From positions 2,251,223 through 2,315,222 of the forward strand of contig NW_020313044.1 in NCBI RefSeq assembly GCF_003265705.1: a stretch of 64,000 nucleotides of DNA. The letters run 5' to 3'. The DNA comes from Callorhinus ursinus (Eukaryota > Chordata > Mammalia > Carnivora > Otariidae). Below the pieces are notes generated by a model. It did no database searches, had not been told where the DNA came from, and saw only the letters and a program-made list of their open reading frames with translations. Made by a program: the position numbers and the translations under genes. This document shows positions 23,467 to 34,320 of the stretch, piece after piece (position 1 is the stretch's first letter; each line of letters opens with the position of its first letter).

Positions 23467-23835
23467 TCTTAATCTGCTAGGGCTACCATAACGAAACACC
23501 ATAGACTGGATAGCCTAAACAACAGAAATTTATTTTCTCACAGGTATAGAGGCTAGAAATCCAAGATCAAGTTCTGGCCCATTTGGTTTCTACCTAGAGT
23601 TCTCTTCCTGCCTTGTACACAGCCACCTTCTCCCTAGGTCCTCACATGGCCCTCTTTTCTTCTCTGTACCCGGGCACTGAGGAGAAAGAGCTCTCTGGTG
23701 TTTCTTCTTCTAAGGACATTAATTCTATCAGAGCCCCACCTTTTGTGACCTGATTTAATGTTACTTTTTTACTCCAATACTGCCACAGTAGGAGTTACAA
23801 TTTCAACATAGGAATTTTGAGGGGACACTAACCCC
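23467..23835 (-). mobile_element. MaLR LTR (MST/MLT1 group)
   Basis: Antisense to the LTR: AATCTGCTAGGGCTACCATAA, ACAACAGAAATTTATTTTCTC, AGGCTAGAAATCCAAGATCA, TAGGTCCTCACATGGCCCTC, CATAGGAATTTTGAGGGGAC. These are the usual landmarks of a MaLR LTR read backwards. No internal retroviral region is attached. Confidence 0.85.
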
Positions 23836-24149
23836 CCTGAAGTGTGAGGCCTGTTCCCACACACCAGCTCATTCACTGAAAAAGGAAAATGGAGGAGTAG
23901 CTAAGAGAGTGGCCTTGAGGAAAAATAGAGGACTGGGTAAAAAACTGGCCTTGGGGATATACCTGCTGACTCGGGGGTGATGGCCAAAGATCCTAGAGAT
24001 CCTAGGGCTCTGAGGGCCACAGTGGGTGTTGGGGCGGGAGGGGAGGGAGATGTCGCAAGTCAAATATACTCTTAAGAAACTATTCCTCTCTCTTTCACAG
24101 AAGATAGCTAAAGAACAATAATAGTAATGTTTAACAGTAATGAAGAACA

Positions 24150-24312
24150 TATATGGATATAATAATAGTAGGTACCAAGTAGGTGCCAAGTATTTGGCAA
24201 GCAAGGTCTCATTTAAGCCTCATGGAAATGAGGTAAAGAATATATGATTAGCATTTTTATTTTACAGGTAAAGAAACAAACTTACATTGGTCAAAGTCAC
24301 TTGCCAAGGTCA
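24150..24312 (-). repeat. MIR SINE, first part (split)
   Basis: TACCAAGTAGGTGCCAAGTAT, GTCTCATTTAAGCCTCATGG, TTTTATTTTACAGGTAAAGAA and GTCACTTGCCAAGGTCAC follow the MIR reverse complement. The element resumes at 24819 after the LTR insertion. Confidence 0.85.
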
Positions 24313-24317
24313 CCCAG

Positions 24318-24818
24318 TGCTGCAGGCAGACTAAGAGCCCTCCAAAGAGATCAGGTTCTAAGGCCTGGAACCTGTAAATTTTACCTTTTAAGGAAAAAAG
24401 GTATTTGCAGATGTGATTAAGTTAAGGATCCTAAACCGATTATCCTGGATTATCAGACAGGCCCTAAATACAATCACAACGTCCTTACAGGACATAGGCA
24501 GAGGGAGATTTGACACAGTCACAGAAGAGAAGGTGATGTAAAGACACAACAGAGATTTGAAGAAGCTGAACTTGAAGTTGAGAGTCATATGAACACAAGC
24601 CCGGGAATGCCAGCAGCCACCAGCAGCTGGAAAAAGCAAGGAACAGATTCTGCCTTAAAGTCTCTGGAGAGCATACAGCCCTGCCAACACCTTAATTTCA
24701 GCCCAGTGGTATTGACTTTAGACTTCTGGCCTCCAGAACTAAGAGAGAATATATCTCTGCTGTTTTAAGCCACCATGTTTGTGTTAATTTGTTATAGCAG
24801 CCACAGGAAACTAATACA
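24318..24818 (+). mobile_element. MaLR solo LTR (MLT1 group) inserted in a MIR
   Basis: 501 bp beginning TG and ending CA. Landmarks are GGTATTTGCAGATGTGATTAA, GGATTATCAGACAGGCCCTAA, CTTCTGGCCTCCAGAACTAAG, TGTTTTAAGCCACCATGTTTG and TTGTTATAGCAGCCACAGGAA. The 5-bp target CCCAG is present on both sides (24313-24317, 24819-24823). No internal region, so it is a solo LTR. Confidence 0.9.
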
Positions 24819-24905
24819 CCCAGTTAGGAGAGGCAAAGTCAGGGTCCAAACTTGGAACCTGATGACTCCAGGCCTGCACTCTCAAGCCCTGTGCTTTGCT
24901 CCTTT
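24819..24905 (-). repeat. MIR SINE, second part (split)
   Basis: CCCAGTTAGGAGAGGCAAAGTCAGG, CTTGGAACCTGATGACTCC and CAAGCCCTGTGCTTTGCT continue the MIR from the point where the LTR interrupted it. Confidence 0.8.
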
Positions 24906-25924
24906 TCTGCACACAGCCTCACCAAGCCAGACCTATGTTCTGTCTGATGGGTGACCCCCGTCAAGACTTGAAGTAATTAGCACTGACAGCTCTTGGCTAC
25001 AGGGCCCCCAGACAAGTCTCTCTCTACCCCCATATCAAAGGAAAGGCTTATCAGAGGCCCAACCATTATCTTAGTGTTTTAATTATCAGGTAGGGAGCGA
25101 AACAGCCCAATTCCCAAAATCCTGATGAGAAAGCACACCAAACTTTCTAATAAAGGATTTCATCTAATCTGTTTGCACTTGACTGTTTTGCATAACACCG
25201 AGAAGCTCCTAATCCCTGTTGCTCTGCTCCATCCAGCCCACAATTTATTCTTTCCCCGCATAGACATATTTGGGAAGGAGTTATCAGCTCAAAGTAGTTC
25301 AGTTTCCCCCCTACCCCTGTTCACCACCTGATGACTTCCCAGGAACACAGAGAAAAGGAGTGAATTATACTGAACTCCTCTCTCTAAGCCCTTGGGGTAA
25401 ATGCTGGTATGAGCACGCCGGCCCAAAGGTGCCTCAAGTTAACCAATCCTGGAATTAACAAGCAAGCTAATAAACACATTGTCAGGGCAAAGGTACAGCA
25501 TCCCAAAATGCACTTTTTGAACCTATCCTGACAAGTATGGTTCAGCTTTATTTATTTATAACACTTCAAAGTGCAGGCAGTAAAACACAGCAGTGTGCTT
25601 TGTAAAAATAATGATGTCTCAGTAATGGAGGATGTTTGTGGCTGATGAGGCTATTCAATCTTTGCTGAGGAGCCATTACGCAGTTAGGCTTTCTGGGAGA
25701 ACAATCAACTTGGTGGATTAGCAAAGGAGAAGACTTGGGACTTACTAAGGTAGTGAAACAACAGGTAACTCATTTGAGGACCCAGAGTTCTCCCACTCTT
25801 GTTTTTGCTTGATGATTTTTTCCCCTCTCCCTCAACGCCTTATCTTCCTTCAAGGTTCTTTAAGCAACGTCCTACCTTCTTTTCTCTTGCCAAGAAGGTT
25901 CCATCTGATTTTCCATCAGTATCT
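24906..25924. other. Repeat-poor block, possible conserved non-coding element
   Basis: About 25040-25760 holds no transposon I recognise, is AT-rich and carries many intact-looking motifs (CTAATAAAGGATTTCATC, CATCTAATCTGTTTGCAC, TTTATTTATTTATAACAC, GAGGCTATTCAATCTTTGC, GGAGCCATTACG). That texture is like developmental enhancers, but without an alignment this is only a suspicion. No gene is visible. Confidence 0.4.
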
Positions 25925-26150
25925 CAAAATAACAACCATACCTAATACTCAGGGGAGTATTTACTCACTATATACTGGGCACACAACAACCCTATGCCAT
26001 AGGTACCATCTTTATCCCCCTATTACAGATGAGGACGCTGCGGCTCCGAGGAATTAAACCATTTTTCAAGATCAGAGAGCTAAACAGTGGCAGAGCCAGA
26101 ATTACAAAACACATCTAACTCCAAAGCCAAGCTCTTAACAACATCAGACT
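25925..26150 (-). repeat. MIR SINE (fossil)
   Basis: CTATATACTGGGCACACAACA, CCCCCTATTACAGATGAGGAC, CTAAACAGTGGCAGAGCCAGA and AGCTCTTAACAACAT match the MIR reverse complement. Confidence 0.85.
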
Positions 26151-26861
26151 CATACAACATCAATTCATCAGATGAATTGGTGGCCTACTACCGTCACCTA
26201 GGAAAGAGACAAATCTACTATCTTTTGCCTAAGCTTCTGAGTGCTCAGAAAGACTAGGAAATATGCTCTTAAAATCATCCACAAAATTTCCTTCATTGCT
26301 TATTTCTCAGAATCATCTAGAAAAAACAGTCAGTCCCAAGGAATCCTTGGGGGGAATATGAATCAACTTGGAAATGAAAGCAAGCTTACCCCTTCCCCAG
26401 ATGAACCAAAACCCCAAGGTTTAGTAGTACCTGAAGGCAGCTCACCTCTGCTCTCTCTACCTGTTTGAGACTCAGCAGGCAGTCACCAATAACATCTTCA
26501 TTCCACCACCGGGGGAATAATGGAAAGTCCTCACATTTTGGGAAGAAAACCAAAAAGCATAATAAAGCAAAAAGGGAAGGATTAAGTAAGAAGAGAACAA
26601 AGCTTCATTTCCTATTTATCACGTATCAGCAGGTTCTGGTTTTTTAAGCTTCTTATTAAAATATTCTGGCTCCAAATTAGTTTTCTTTGCCTAGTCATAA
26701 TTACTGCTTTAGCTCCCTTCAAATGGGCCCCCAAAGATGTTGAAAAATGTAACTGAAAGGTCAACTTGTTCCATGGGAACTACAGGGAGACTCCCTTACA
26801 TCCTGCTCTGAAATGCTATCTTGTTACTTCATAGGATAAAACCCCAGAATTAATCATGGCA
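26151..26861. other. Unique non-coding sequence
   Basis: Nothing recognised. Confidence 0.5.
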
Positions 26862-26877
26862 AAGAGTTCTCCATTTC

Positions 26878-27098
26878 TTTTTTATTTTTTTAAATATTTT
26901 TTAAAGATTTTATTTATTCATTTGAGACACACAGAGAGAGAGAGAGCATGAGGAGGGGGAGAGGCAGAGGGAGAGGGAGAGGGAGAAGCAGGCTCCCTGC
27001 TAAGCCAGGAGCCCGATGTGGGGCTCGATCCCAGTATCCTGGGATCATGACCTGAGCCAAAGGCAGATGCTTAACCATCTGGGCCACCCAGGCGCCCC
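26878..27098 (-). mobile_element. Can-SINE, full length
   Basis: Antisense: T-rich start, AAGATTTTATTTATTCATTTGA, GGGGCTCGATCCCAGTATCC and end GGCCACCCAGGCGCCCC. Perfect 16-bp target duplication AAGAGTTCTCCATTTC at 26862-26877 and 27099-27114. Confidence 0.96.
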
Positions 27099-27114
27099 AA
27101 GAGTTCTCCATTTC

Positions 27115-27849
27115 ATTTCCCCTGGCAACAGGACTCACTGGGGCCAGGCAGGCAGTGGGAAAGAAAGATGGTACCAAAAACGAAAAAAAGCCCCATTTTC
27201 TCAGGTAGCAGCACATGCACAAAACAGGCTCCCAAATTCTGCCCAAATCGCTAAGCTAGTACTGACCATCAAATTCCAAAGCTACCTGTCACTGGAGGCA
27301 ACACTGTTCTGACAGGTGAGAGTTCAGCAGGATGCCTCGAGATTAGGTTCGGGAACAGCAAAGAGAGGGAATGGAGAAGGAATGTAAACCATAAATTAGG
27401 GCTGGAAGTCCTGATGCTTCTCCTGCTAAGAGCTGGCAAGGAAAGGCTGAATCAACTTTCTAGAAAGGTAAGACCATGAAAGGGGATGTTAAAATAAAGT
27501 GAGAGAGAAAAAGGAAAAAGATCAGAGAAGAGAAGGAGTCTTACTGTACCAGGTTTGCAATGTGTCGGCGTTCAGAGCTAAAGCTTGGTGTAGCAGGTTC
27601 TTTCAGGTTTATTTTAAGAGCTTTGAGGCCTTTTGGGGAAGAAAAAAAAAAAAAAGAAGAAGAAAGAAAACCTCCCTATTTCTACCTTTCACAAAGTCTT
27701 CAGAGTTTCGCTGTAATGGAAGGCGTTTACATGAAACAGGATGAATTCCTCCTAGAGGAGAGTCCATTCCTAAGAAAATGAATGTGTTCACATGTGTGCA
27801 CGTGTGTCTAAGAGAGCAGAAACATTTGAGAGCTATTTCCATAGCAGTC
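27115..27849. other. Unique non-coding sequence
   Basis: No gene recognised. It includes A15 plus (AAG)n at 27641-27670 and a GTGTGCACGTGTGT stretch near 27795. Confidence 0.5.
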
Positions 27850-28165
27850 CATTATTTCTTTTGTTATTTGAGTACAGCTCACACACCAGATTACATTACT
27901 TCCAGGTGTATAATATAGTGATTCAGCAAGTGTAGCTACCACCTGTCACCACACAATGCTATTACAGTATCACTGACTGTATTCCCTATGCTGTGCCTTT
28001 TACACCCAGGACTTAATCATTCCATAAAAGGAAGCCTGTATCTCCCATTCCCCTTCACCCATTTTGCCCACTCCCCCCCCACTCCCCTTCCTTCCAGCAA
28101 CCATCAGTTTGTTTTCTGTATTTGTAGGACTATAGCAGTCTGTTATTCTCTGGGATGCACAGGTG
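27850..28165 (-). mobile_element. Old L1 3'UTR fragment
   Basis: Antisense to the common mammalian L1 3' region: GTACAGCTCACACACCAGATT, AGGTGTATAATATAGTGATTC, CACCACACAATGCTATTACA, CCTTCCTTCCAGCAACCATCA, TGTTTTCTGTATTTGTAGGAC. No ORF left. Confidence 0.8.
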
Positions 28166-28594
28166 AAGAATATGGGGGCAGGGCTGCAAGGCCTGATCCT
28201 CCAAATCCATGTGAACACACAAAGATTAACAACTGGTTTTGAAGAAGTTCTCACTCAGGATTTAGGAAGAGAAAAGTCAATGCAAATCAAAATAAAGAGA
28301 TGCAAGTTTGTTTACTTTTTAACCAAAAGTAAGTTAATTAATTATTTAAACAGCCTGACTAGGCATCAGAGAAACTGAGGCCATCAACACCCATGAAAGT
28401 CAAGTGCACCTTCGATTTGGGGACTCGCTGGCTAATCCACCTTTAAATGATACCGAATTACAGAGGACAACCAAAACGGGCTCTGAGAGTATAAAGAGCA
28501 TTTTGCCCACCCCAACCACATTTCTACAATCAGAGAGACATGTTCATGGATAGAGGATGGTAACTACAGCACGTTAAGACACTGACTCTATGGT
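28166..28594. other. Unique non-coding sequence
   Basis: Nothing recognised. Confidence 0.45.
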
Positions 28595-28659
28595 ACAAAG
28601 TGTGACTCTTGATCTCGGAGTCATAAGTTCCAGCCCCATGTTGGGTATAGAGATTACTT
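28595..28659 (+). mobile_element. Older Can-SINE fragment, interrupted
   Basis: CACAAAGTGTGACTCTTGATCTCGGAG, TTCCAGCCCCATGTTGGGTAT, AGATTACTTAAAAATAAAATC: the 3' half of an older Can-SINE. Its A-rich tail was the landing site of the next SINE and resumes at 28876-28897. Confidence 0.85.
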
Positions 28660-28673
28660 AAAAATAAAATCTT

Positions 28674-28875
28674 TTTATTTAAGATTTTATTTATTTATTT
28701 ATTTGAGAGAGAGAGATAGTGAGAGCAGGAACACAGGGGGGGGGGGGGGGGGGGGAGAGGGAGAAGCAGGCTTCTTGCCGAGTAAGGAGCCCGATGCGGG
28801 GCTCGATCCCAGGACCCTGGGATCATGACCTGAGCTGAAGGCAGACTCTTAACGACTGAGCCACCCAGGAGCCCC
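28674..28875 (-). mobile_element. Can-SINE nested in the tail of another
   Basis: Antisense young copy ending CCACCCAGGAGCCCC. Target duplication AAAAATAAAATCTT at 28660-28673 and 28876-28889 is the tail sequence of the older plus-strand SINE. It contains a run of 20 G at 28736-28755. Confidence 0.94.
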
Positions 28876-28897
28876 AAAAATAAAATCTTAAAAAAAA

Positions 28898-29980
28898 GAC
28901 TCTGACTTTAAGGTAGTTGCCAGAGTGACCAAATACCCTGAGTTAACCACAAGGCTAAGTCCTTCAAAGGAGGAAAATAAGCAAGGACACAGCTGACAAG
29001 GAGGCTGTCACAGGGTTTTTTCTTTGAGAGCTTTATCATTGGGGAAAAGTCAACAATACCTAAGACAGGTTAAGATAACCATGTGCTTAGAGTCAGCTTT
29101 AGGTGGGAGAAAGGGACCTTGGAAATGAGTGAGACTAGTACCTACAGAGCTCCAGTTCTCAATGCACACAAAACCTTTTAAGCAATATAAGCCCATCCCT
29201 CCTGGCTCACCTTGCTCCAGACACCCTCTTCTGCTCATATCCATGCCTGGGACTTTATTGTCTCAATTCACGACCAAGTCTTTGAGGACTAATCACATTT
29301 AGGACCCAAACATTTACAAAGGTGGCTGGAGTTCCACCTCTTCCTGAGCAATCACCCGCCCCCCCCCCCCCCCCCCCCCACCCCCGCAGTTCCCTCGGTT
29401 ACAGGCCCTCTGCCAAGGGAACAGTTAACTGGTCTAGGGTCTCACTCATACCGTTACTATTACCCATGAAAAACCAGGCCACTGCCAGAAAGCAGCATTA
29501 TTCCACTCTGACCTCTCCATGTCCTACCTTGTTACTCACTCACATTTTGTGAATTTGTTTCTATCTGGCCAGTGTCAATTTGTCATTTCTTCTCTAATGT
29601 CCTTGTCTAAGAACTTATGCAGTATTGCAAAAAGTGTCGGTAGAAAATCAGAGTAAGATAAATTTGCCATGTCCTGGTGAGCTTTCATGTTTGTTTTATT
29701 CCAAGCAAATGCGCTAAAGCTTGCTTCCTGAGAACACCTAAAAATCAATGCCCGAAGTCCAGCAACCACAAACTCCCCTTTCCAATAACAAAATGCCAAG
29801 AAGAAAGCCACATAAACTGAAGCCAGGGGAAACTGCCTCTCCTCAGAAGGTTCCAATTAATGGGGGGAGGAGGAGACAATAAGTCATGAACAAGAAAGAA
29901 AAGTCATCTCAGTTTCTTACTTACGAAACACAGCAGTATGAATATGAACACCTGTGTAACCAGTCTGAGTAATAACAGAA
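28898..29980. other. Unique sequence with a C21 tract
   Basis: No gene recognised. C21 lies at 29359-29379, followed by ACCCCCGC. The 93-codon minus-strand frame at 29575-29856 has no recognisable domain. Confidence 0.5.
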
Positions 29981-29984
29981 TCCA

Positions 29985-30449
29985 TGTTCATTCACAAGCT
30001 CATTCATTCAACAAATGTTTGATCATCTACTATGAGCCAGGCACTGTTCCTAGCTCTGTGAATACAGCTGTGAACATGACAGACATGGTCCCTATTCTCA
30101 TGGAACTTAATTCTGGTGGAGGGAAAACAGAGAATCAACAAGAAGCAAACAAACAAGAAAAATATCAGATGTCTATGTTAACAGTGACATAAGTAGTTAC
30201 TTTATAACAGAGGAAAGGCAGGCCCCTTCTAAGTAACAGCAGAACTGAGATATGAATGACAAGGAGGCAGTCAAGTGAACATAAAGGCAGAATATTCCAG
30301 GCGAGGGTACAGTTGGAGCAAAGGCCCTCTGTACAAGGTCATTGTGGTGAAAACATACAAGGCAAGGGGCCGAGTTAGGACACGTGGCTGCCAAGGCAGG
30401 CCGGGATCTATTCATGAATGGCCTGTAAGCAGGGTAAGGAGTTGGGACT
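29985..30449 (+). repeat. Ancient mammal-wide repeat, first part (split)
   Basis: CATTCATTCAACAAATGTTTG, TGAGCCAGGCACTGTTCCTAG, GGTCCCTATTCTCATGGAACT, AATATTCCAGGCGAGGGTAC, GAGCAAAGGCCCTC and AATGGCCTGTAAGCAGGG are in the order I know from this common family. It is interrupted by a SINE and resumes at 30660. Confidence 0.65.
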
Positions 30450-30450
30450 T

Positions 30451-30659
30451 TTTTTTTTTTTAAGATTTTATTTATGTATTTAACAGAGAGAGAGAGAGAG
30501 AGAGACAGCAAGAGCAGGAACACAAGCAGGGGGAGTGGGAGAGGGTGAAGCAGGCTTCCAGCCGAGCAGGGGGCCCGACGCGGGGCTCAATCCCAAGACC
30601 CTGGGATCATGGCCTGTGCCGAAGGCAGACGCTTAATGACTGAGCCACCCAGGCACCCC
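30451..30659 (-). mobile_element. Can-SINE, full length
   Basis: Antisense copy from T-rich start and AAGATTTTATTTATG to CTGAGCCACCCAGGCACCCC. Target duplication TGGGACTT at 30443-30450 and 30660-30667. It interrupts the ancient repeat. Confidence 0.94.
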
Positions 30660-30790
30660 TGGGACTTAATTCTAAGGACAAGACCCTAAGTCAGCAGAGA
30701 GTGTGAGGCAGGGGGGAGTGACATACTCCCTAAGAACTTATTGAAGTGAGCTGATCACTGAACCCAAGGTGTAGATGGACTTTTCAAAAA
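30660..30790 (+). repeat. Ancient mammal-wide repeat, second part
   Basis: GGGACTTAATTCTAAGGACAA and GGGAGTGACATACTCCC continue the family consensus after the SINE. Confidence 0.5.
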
Positions 30791-30844
30791 ATTTATCTGG
30801 CCACAGAAATTTAGAAGAGTTTAATTTCCCAAGAAAAATGCTTA

Positions 30845-31085
30845 ATTGCTTTGTAATCTATCAGTGCTATGATAGAATATTATCTATGAATGTGTACTAT
30901 GTGAAAGACACTGCACATTGTTTTATTTAAACCTCACCCAACACTTGAAGTAGATATTATCATTTCCATTTTACAGATAAGGACACCAAAGCTCAAAAAG
31001 GAAGGGAAGCAATTTGCCCGAGGCCACAAAGCATGTATGTGGAAGAGCAGAGCTGGAACCCAGGTTGGTCTGACTCAGAAGAGAC
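30845..31085 (-). repeat. MIR SINE (fossil)
   Basis: TGTGTACTATGTGAAAGACAC, ATTTCCATTTTACAGATAAGG, AGCAATTTGCCCGAGGCCAC and AGAGCTGGAACCCAGGTTGG: a well-preserved MIR in antisense. Confidence 0.9.
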
Positions 31086-31394
31086 GGGGTTCCCAGCCAC
31101 TTTTGTTCTAATGACTCTACCCTCTCCCTGACGGGAGGAAGAGAGACAACACTTCTCCTGGTTTCCCTCTCAAGCCTTCTGCCCATTGCTTTCTGCTCTA
31201 CTTGAAGCAGTCAGTCACCTTAACCCAGTGGGGACACAGACTGGGGCCTGACTCTAAATACCGTGCCTGGCAACCTTCCCTAACAAGCCAAATCCAGTAC
31301 CACCGTTCCAGGCCATGGACGGCCTTTCCCAGCACCTATGGTCCCATCTGTGGCTTTTCTCCCAGATGGGGTTTGAATTCTTGGAAGGCATGAT
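31086..31394. other. Unique non-coding sequence
   Basis: Nothing recognised. Confidence 0.45.
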
Positions 31395-31595
31395 ATCCTT
31401 ACTTTCAGGGGTTATCTACCATGTGCCAGAAACCTGCAGTGCATTATCTCATTTCATCCTAACTGCTCCAGGAGGTGCCAGTACACGCTTATTCACATGA
31501 GAAAACTGAGTCACAGAAGTACCAGGAAAGGTCAAAAGCCATCAATTAACAGAAGTCGAATTCCATTCCCTTCTACAGTATGCACTACACATAAA
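31395..31595 (-). repeat. MIR SINE (fossil)
   Basis: CTACCATGTGCCAGAAACCTG, TTATCTCATTTCATCCTAAC, TCACATGAGAAAACTGAGTCA follow the MIR reverse complement. Confidence 0.8.
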
Positions 31596-32469
31596 TGGTG
31601 AGTGAATGAAGGGACAAATAAACTCATCATGGCAGTCTCCACCACCATGAATGAGTAAGAAAGCATGGGCACAGGTCAGGGCCTATACACCCAGCTCTAG
31701 ACAGGCTGGATAAACACATCCTCTCATCTTCTCAGCCAATATAGGCTCCAATTTGGAGACTGTTAAAGGTTTTGTCCTTTCCCATTCATTCACCCACCCT
31801 CACCCACTGCCACTAAAGAAATCAAATGAATCAAATTAACCTTCCCCAACACCTTCACACACCACAAAAAAACAATCCCATTACAAAGGTCATTTCCCCC
31901 CTGAGACCACTGGGGAGTATTCTACTTCAGTGACTCAGTACTAAACAAACCTTTACAAAAATACAACCCGGCTTATTTTTCATGGTCTCTTTTAGGTCAA
32001 CCATCTTACACAGTATTTTACAAAAGAAAAGAAACAGCAGCAATTGAATGTTTTAAGGAACCAACCAGAGAATCCAGGGATGTTCACTACTAGAAATGGG
32101 CACTCATGAGGCAGCAAAAAGAGAACGCTTTTTCAGATGGTGCAGGCTGAGTAGGAAGTAGGGGTACTCTTCCCCCGCCCAGAAGCTGAGCACCCTCTAC
32201 AGCCAAGCAGCAAACAAACTGGAATCAGGGCCACAGAAGAGAAAGCCCAAAGAAGATAGTATCACCAAGTGGACATCTGATCTGGATCCCCTTTAAGAAA
32301 CCTCCTAGGAGACCTCCTTGTTTTGCTGAACCACGACCACACAGAACAAGACCAAAAGCAGCAAAAATGACAAGACTGAGCACATCAAGGCCAAGATCAC
32401 ATCTTCATTCCATCACCGGCATGGGGCCCAGCACACAGAAGACAGATACTAAAACAAAAGTTAGACAAA
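31596..32469. other. Unique non-coding sequence
   Basis: No gene or repeat recognised. Confidence 0.5.
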
Positions 32470-32562
32470 CCTTAACTGTAATTATTACCACTTTTAATTC
32501 AGTATTTATCCTGTGAACGAACCTAAGCACCTTTCATATATTCTCATTAATACTTCATAAGT
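32470..32562 (-). repeat. MIR SINE, first part (split)
   Basis: TTCAGTATTTATCCTGTGAACG and CTTTCATATATTCTCATTAATAC match the start of a reversed MIR; it continues at 32770. Confidence 0.65.
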
Positions 32563-32768
32563 GGGGCGCCTGGGTGGCTCAGTCGTTAAGCATCTGCCTT
32601 TGGCTCAGGTCATGATCCCAGGGTCCTGGGATTGAGCCCTGCATTGGGCTCCCTGCTCGGCAGGAGCCTGCTTCTCCCTCCCCCACTCCCTCTGCTTGTG
32701 TTCCCTCTCTCACTGTGTGTCTGTCTCTGTCAAATAAATAAAAATAAAATCTTAAAAAAAAAAAAAAA
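32563..32768 (+). mobile_element. Can-SINE inserted in a MIR
   Basis: Full-length young copy from GGGGCGCCTGGGTGGCTCAG to AAATAAAAATAAAATCTT plus poly-A. Flanks TAATACTTCATAAGT and AAAACTTCACAATT give an imperfect target duplication. Confidence 0.93.
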
Positions 32769-32769
32769 C

Positions 32770-32960
32770 ACAAAACTTCACAATTAACCCTGTGAGGTAG
32801 ATGTACGATTATTCCCCAGTTAGGGCTAAGAAAACTATCAATCAGGGAAGTGAAGTAACTTGTCTAAAGTCTCACAGCTTGCAAGCGGTGAGGCTAAGAT
32901 TCTACCTGAAGTCTGCCCAAGTTCAAGGGCCATGCTCCTAACCACTGTACCACACAGCCT
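32770..32960 (-). repeat. MIR SINE, second part
   Basis: ACCCTGTGAGGTAGATGTACG, TGAAGTAACTTGTCTAAAGTC, CTCACAGCTTGCAAGCGGTG and TGCTCCTAACCACTGTACC finish the MIR. Confidence 0.88.
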
Positions 32961-33639
32961 TGCAGTTGAGTATGTGAAGGAACAGTGGGCAAGGCTACAG
33001 CACCACTGAGGAAGGGCTCTGGTCTACAGTCTGAAACCACCCACCATGCATTTAACACTTGGTCTGACAGCATGTGACTCTGGCCCAGGCTTCTTTCCAC
33101 CCCAGGTCTCTCCTGTACCTCAGTCTTCCTAGCTACACAGTAGCAAGAGCAAGGACAGCCCATTTCCAGCCTTCCAGACATTTGGTTGCTGCCAAGAGAG
33201 AACATGTGCACGCCTACATCAACCAGAACTGAATGTTACATAAACCGCAGGTGCTGGCTTTGCTAACTTGGCACATCACATTTCAGGTAGTTGCCCATGT
33301 CAGTGGCTTAAGTGGTCCAAAGCACAAGGGGTAGCTTTGCCCAGCAGTGACAGCCAACAGAGGGACAGCAAGAGAACAGGTTAACAAAGGGCTCTGTAGC
33401 TGTCAGATGTTAACAAGTGACAGGCCTGAAACCTCCAGGCCTTTTTCCGGGAAGGTGGAAAGATGCCAAATGCCAGCACCCTGAGCCACCATGTCTGCTG
33501 CATGGCCAGGTGACCCCAACAACACACTGACAGCAACACTTCCGGGGGCGGGGTCAGTCTCAAAATTACCATTTAGGTGACTAAAGGAAAACAAGTCACC
33601 TGTCACAGTAATGCTCCTTTTCTGATCTTCATTCTCACT
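32961..33639. other. Unique sequence with an ETS/GC-box composite
   Basis: No gene recognised. ACTTCCGG (33538-33545), an ETS-type site, overlaps GGGGGCGGGG (33544-33553), an Sp1-type GC box, in otherwise CpG-poor DNA. Confidence 0.5.
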
Positions 33640-34240
33640 CCCTCATCAAAATACATCCAGTGTACCATCTGACAGAGTGATCTGTTCACACTGCAAATCC
33701 AAACATCTCACCACCATGACTAACAACCCTCCAAAGGTTCCCATGCTCTCCAGGTAAACACAAAACACCTTGCCACAGCTGACCAGGCCTGCCCTTGCCA
33801 ATCCCTTCAGCCTTATCTTGCATCCGTCTCCTCTCATTGTCTGTGCTCCAACCACACTTTTTCAGCACCTCACAGAAGCCACTTCTTTGCCCCCAACCCC
33901 ACTCCAGAGGCTTTGTAAAAGCTGGGCCCTCAGCCTGAAACACTCTTCAACCTCATGTCGTTCAGTAAAACACATGTTTGTTCTTAACAATTTAAACCAA
34001 AGATCACTTTTTCTAGCAAGCCTTCCCTGATACCCTCTCAACCCCAGGAACAAGTCAAATCTGTCCTATTTCTTATGGTATCACATCCCTTTCTTTCAAC
34101 ACACTTATTACAATTGTAATTTTACATTTATGCGTGTGATTATAATTTTATTCATCAATACACCCTAAGGAGGAAATACATATGACTTGGTCATGACTCA
34201 GGATTTACCATAGTGTCTGGAGGGTAAAGGATGTTCTATT
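33640..34240 (+). repeat. L2 LINE 3' region (fossil)
   Basis: CCTTGCCACAGCTGACCAGGCC, CAGCACCTCACAGAAGCCAC, CAGCCTGAAACACTCTTCAA, AGCAAGCCTTCCCTGATACC, CACACTTATTACAATTGTAA and TAGTGTCTGGAGGGTAAAGG run in L2 order. Confidence 0.82.
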
Positions 34241-34320
34241 TATGTCTGTTGACAGAAAGAACAAAATTCCAGAGAGAAGGGAAATGAAGTTCTGTCCAAA
34301 TCAAAAGGTTCTGCTTAGAG

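Noticed and set aside
32290..32460. Possible processed pseudogene before the SINE at 32.5 kb
   Set aside because: No poly-A tail, no target duplication and no recognisable parent gene.
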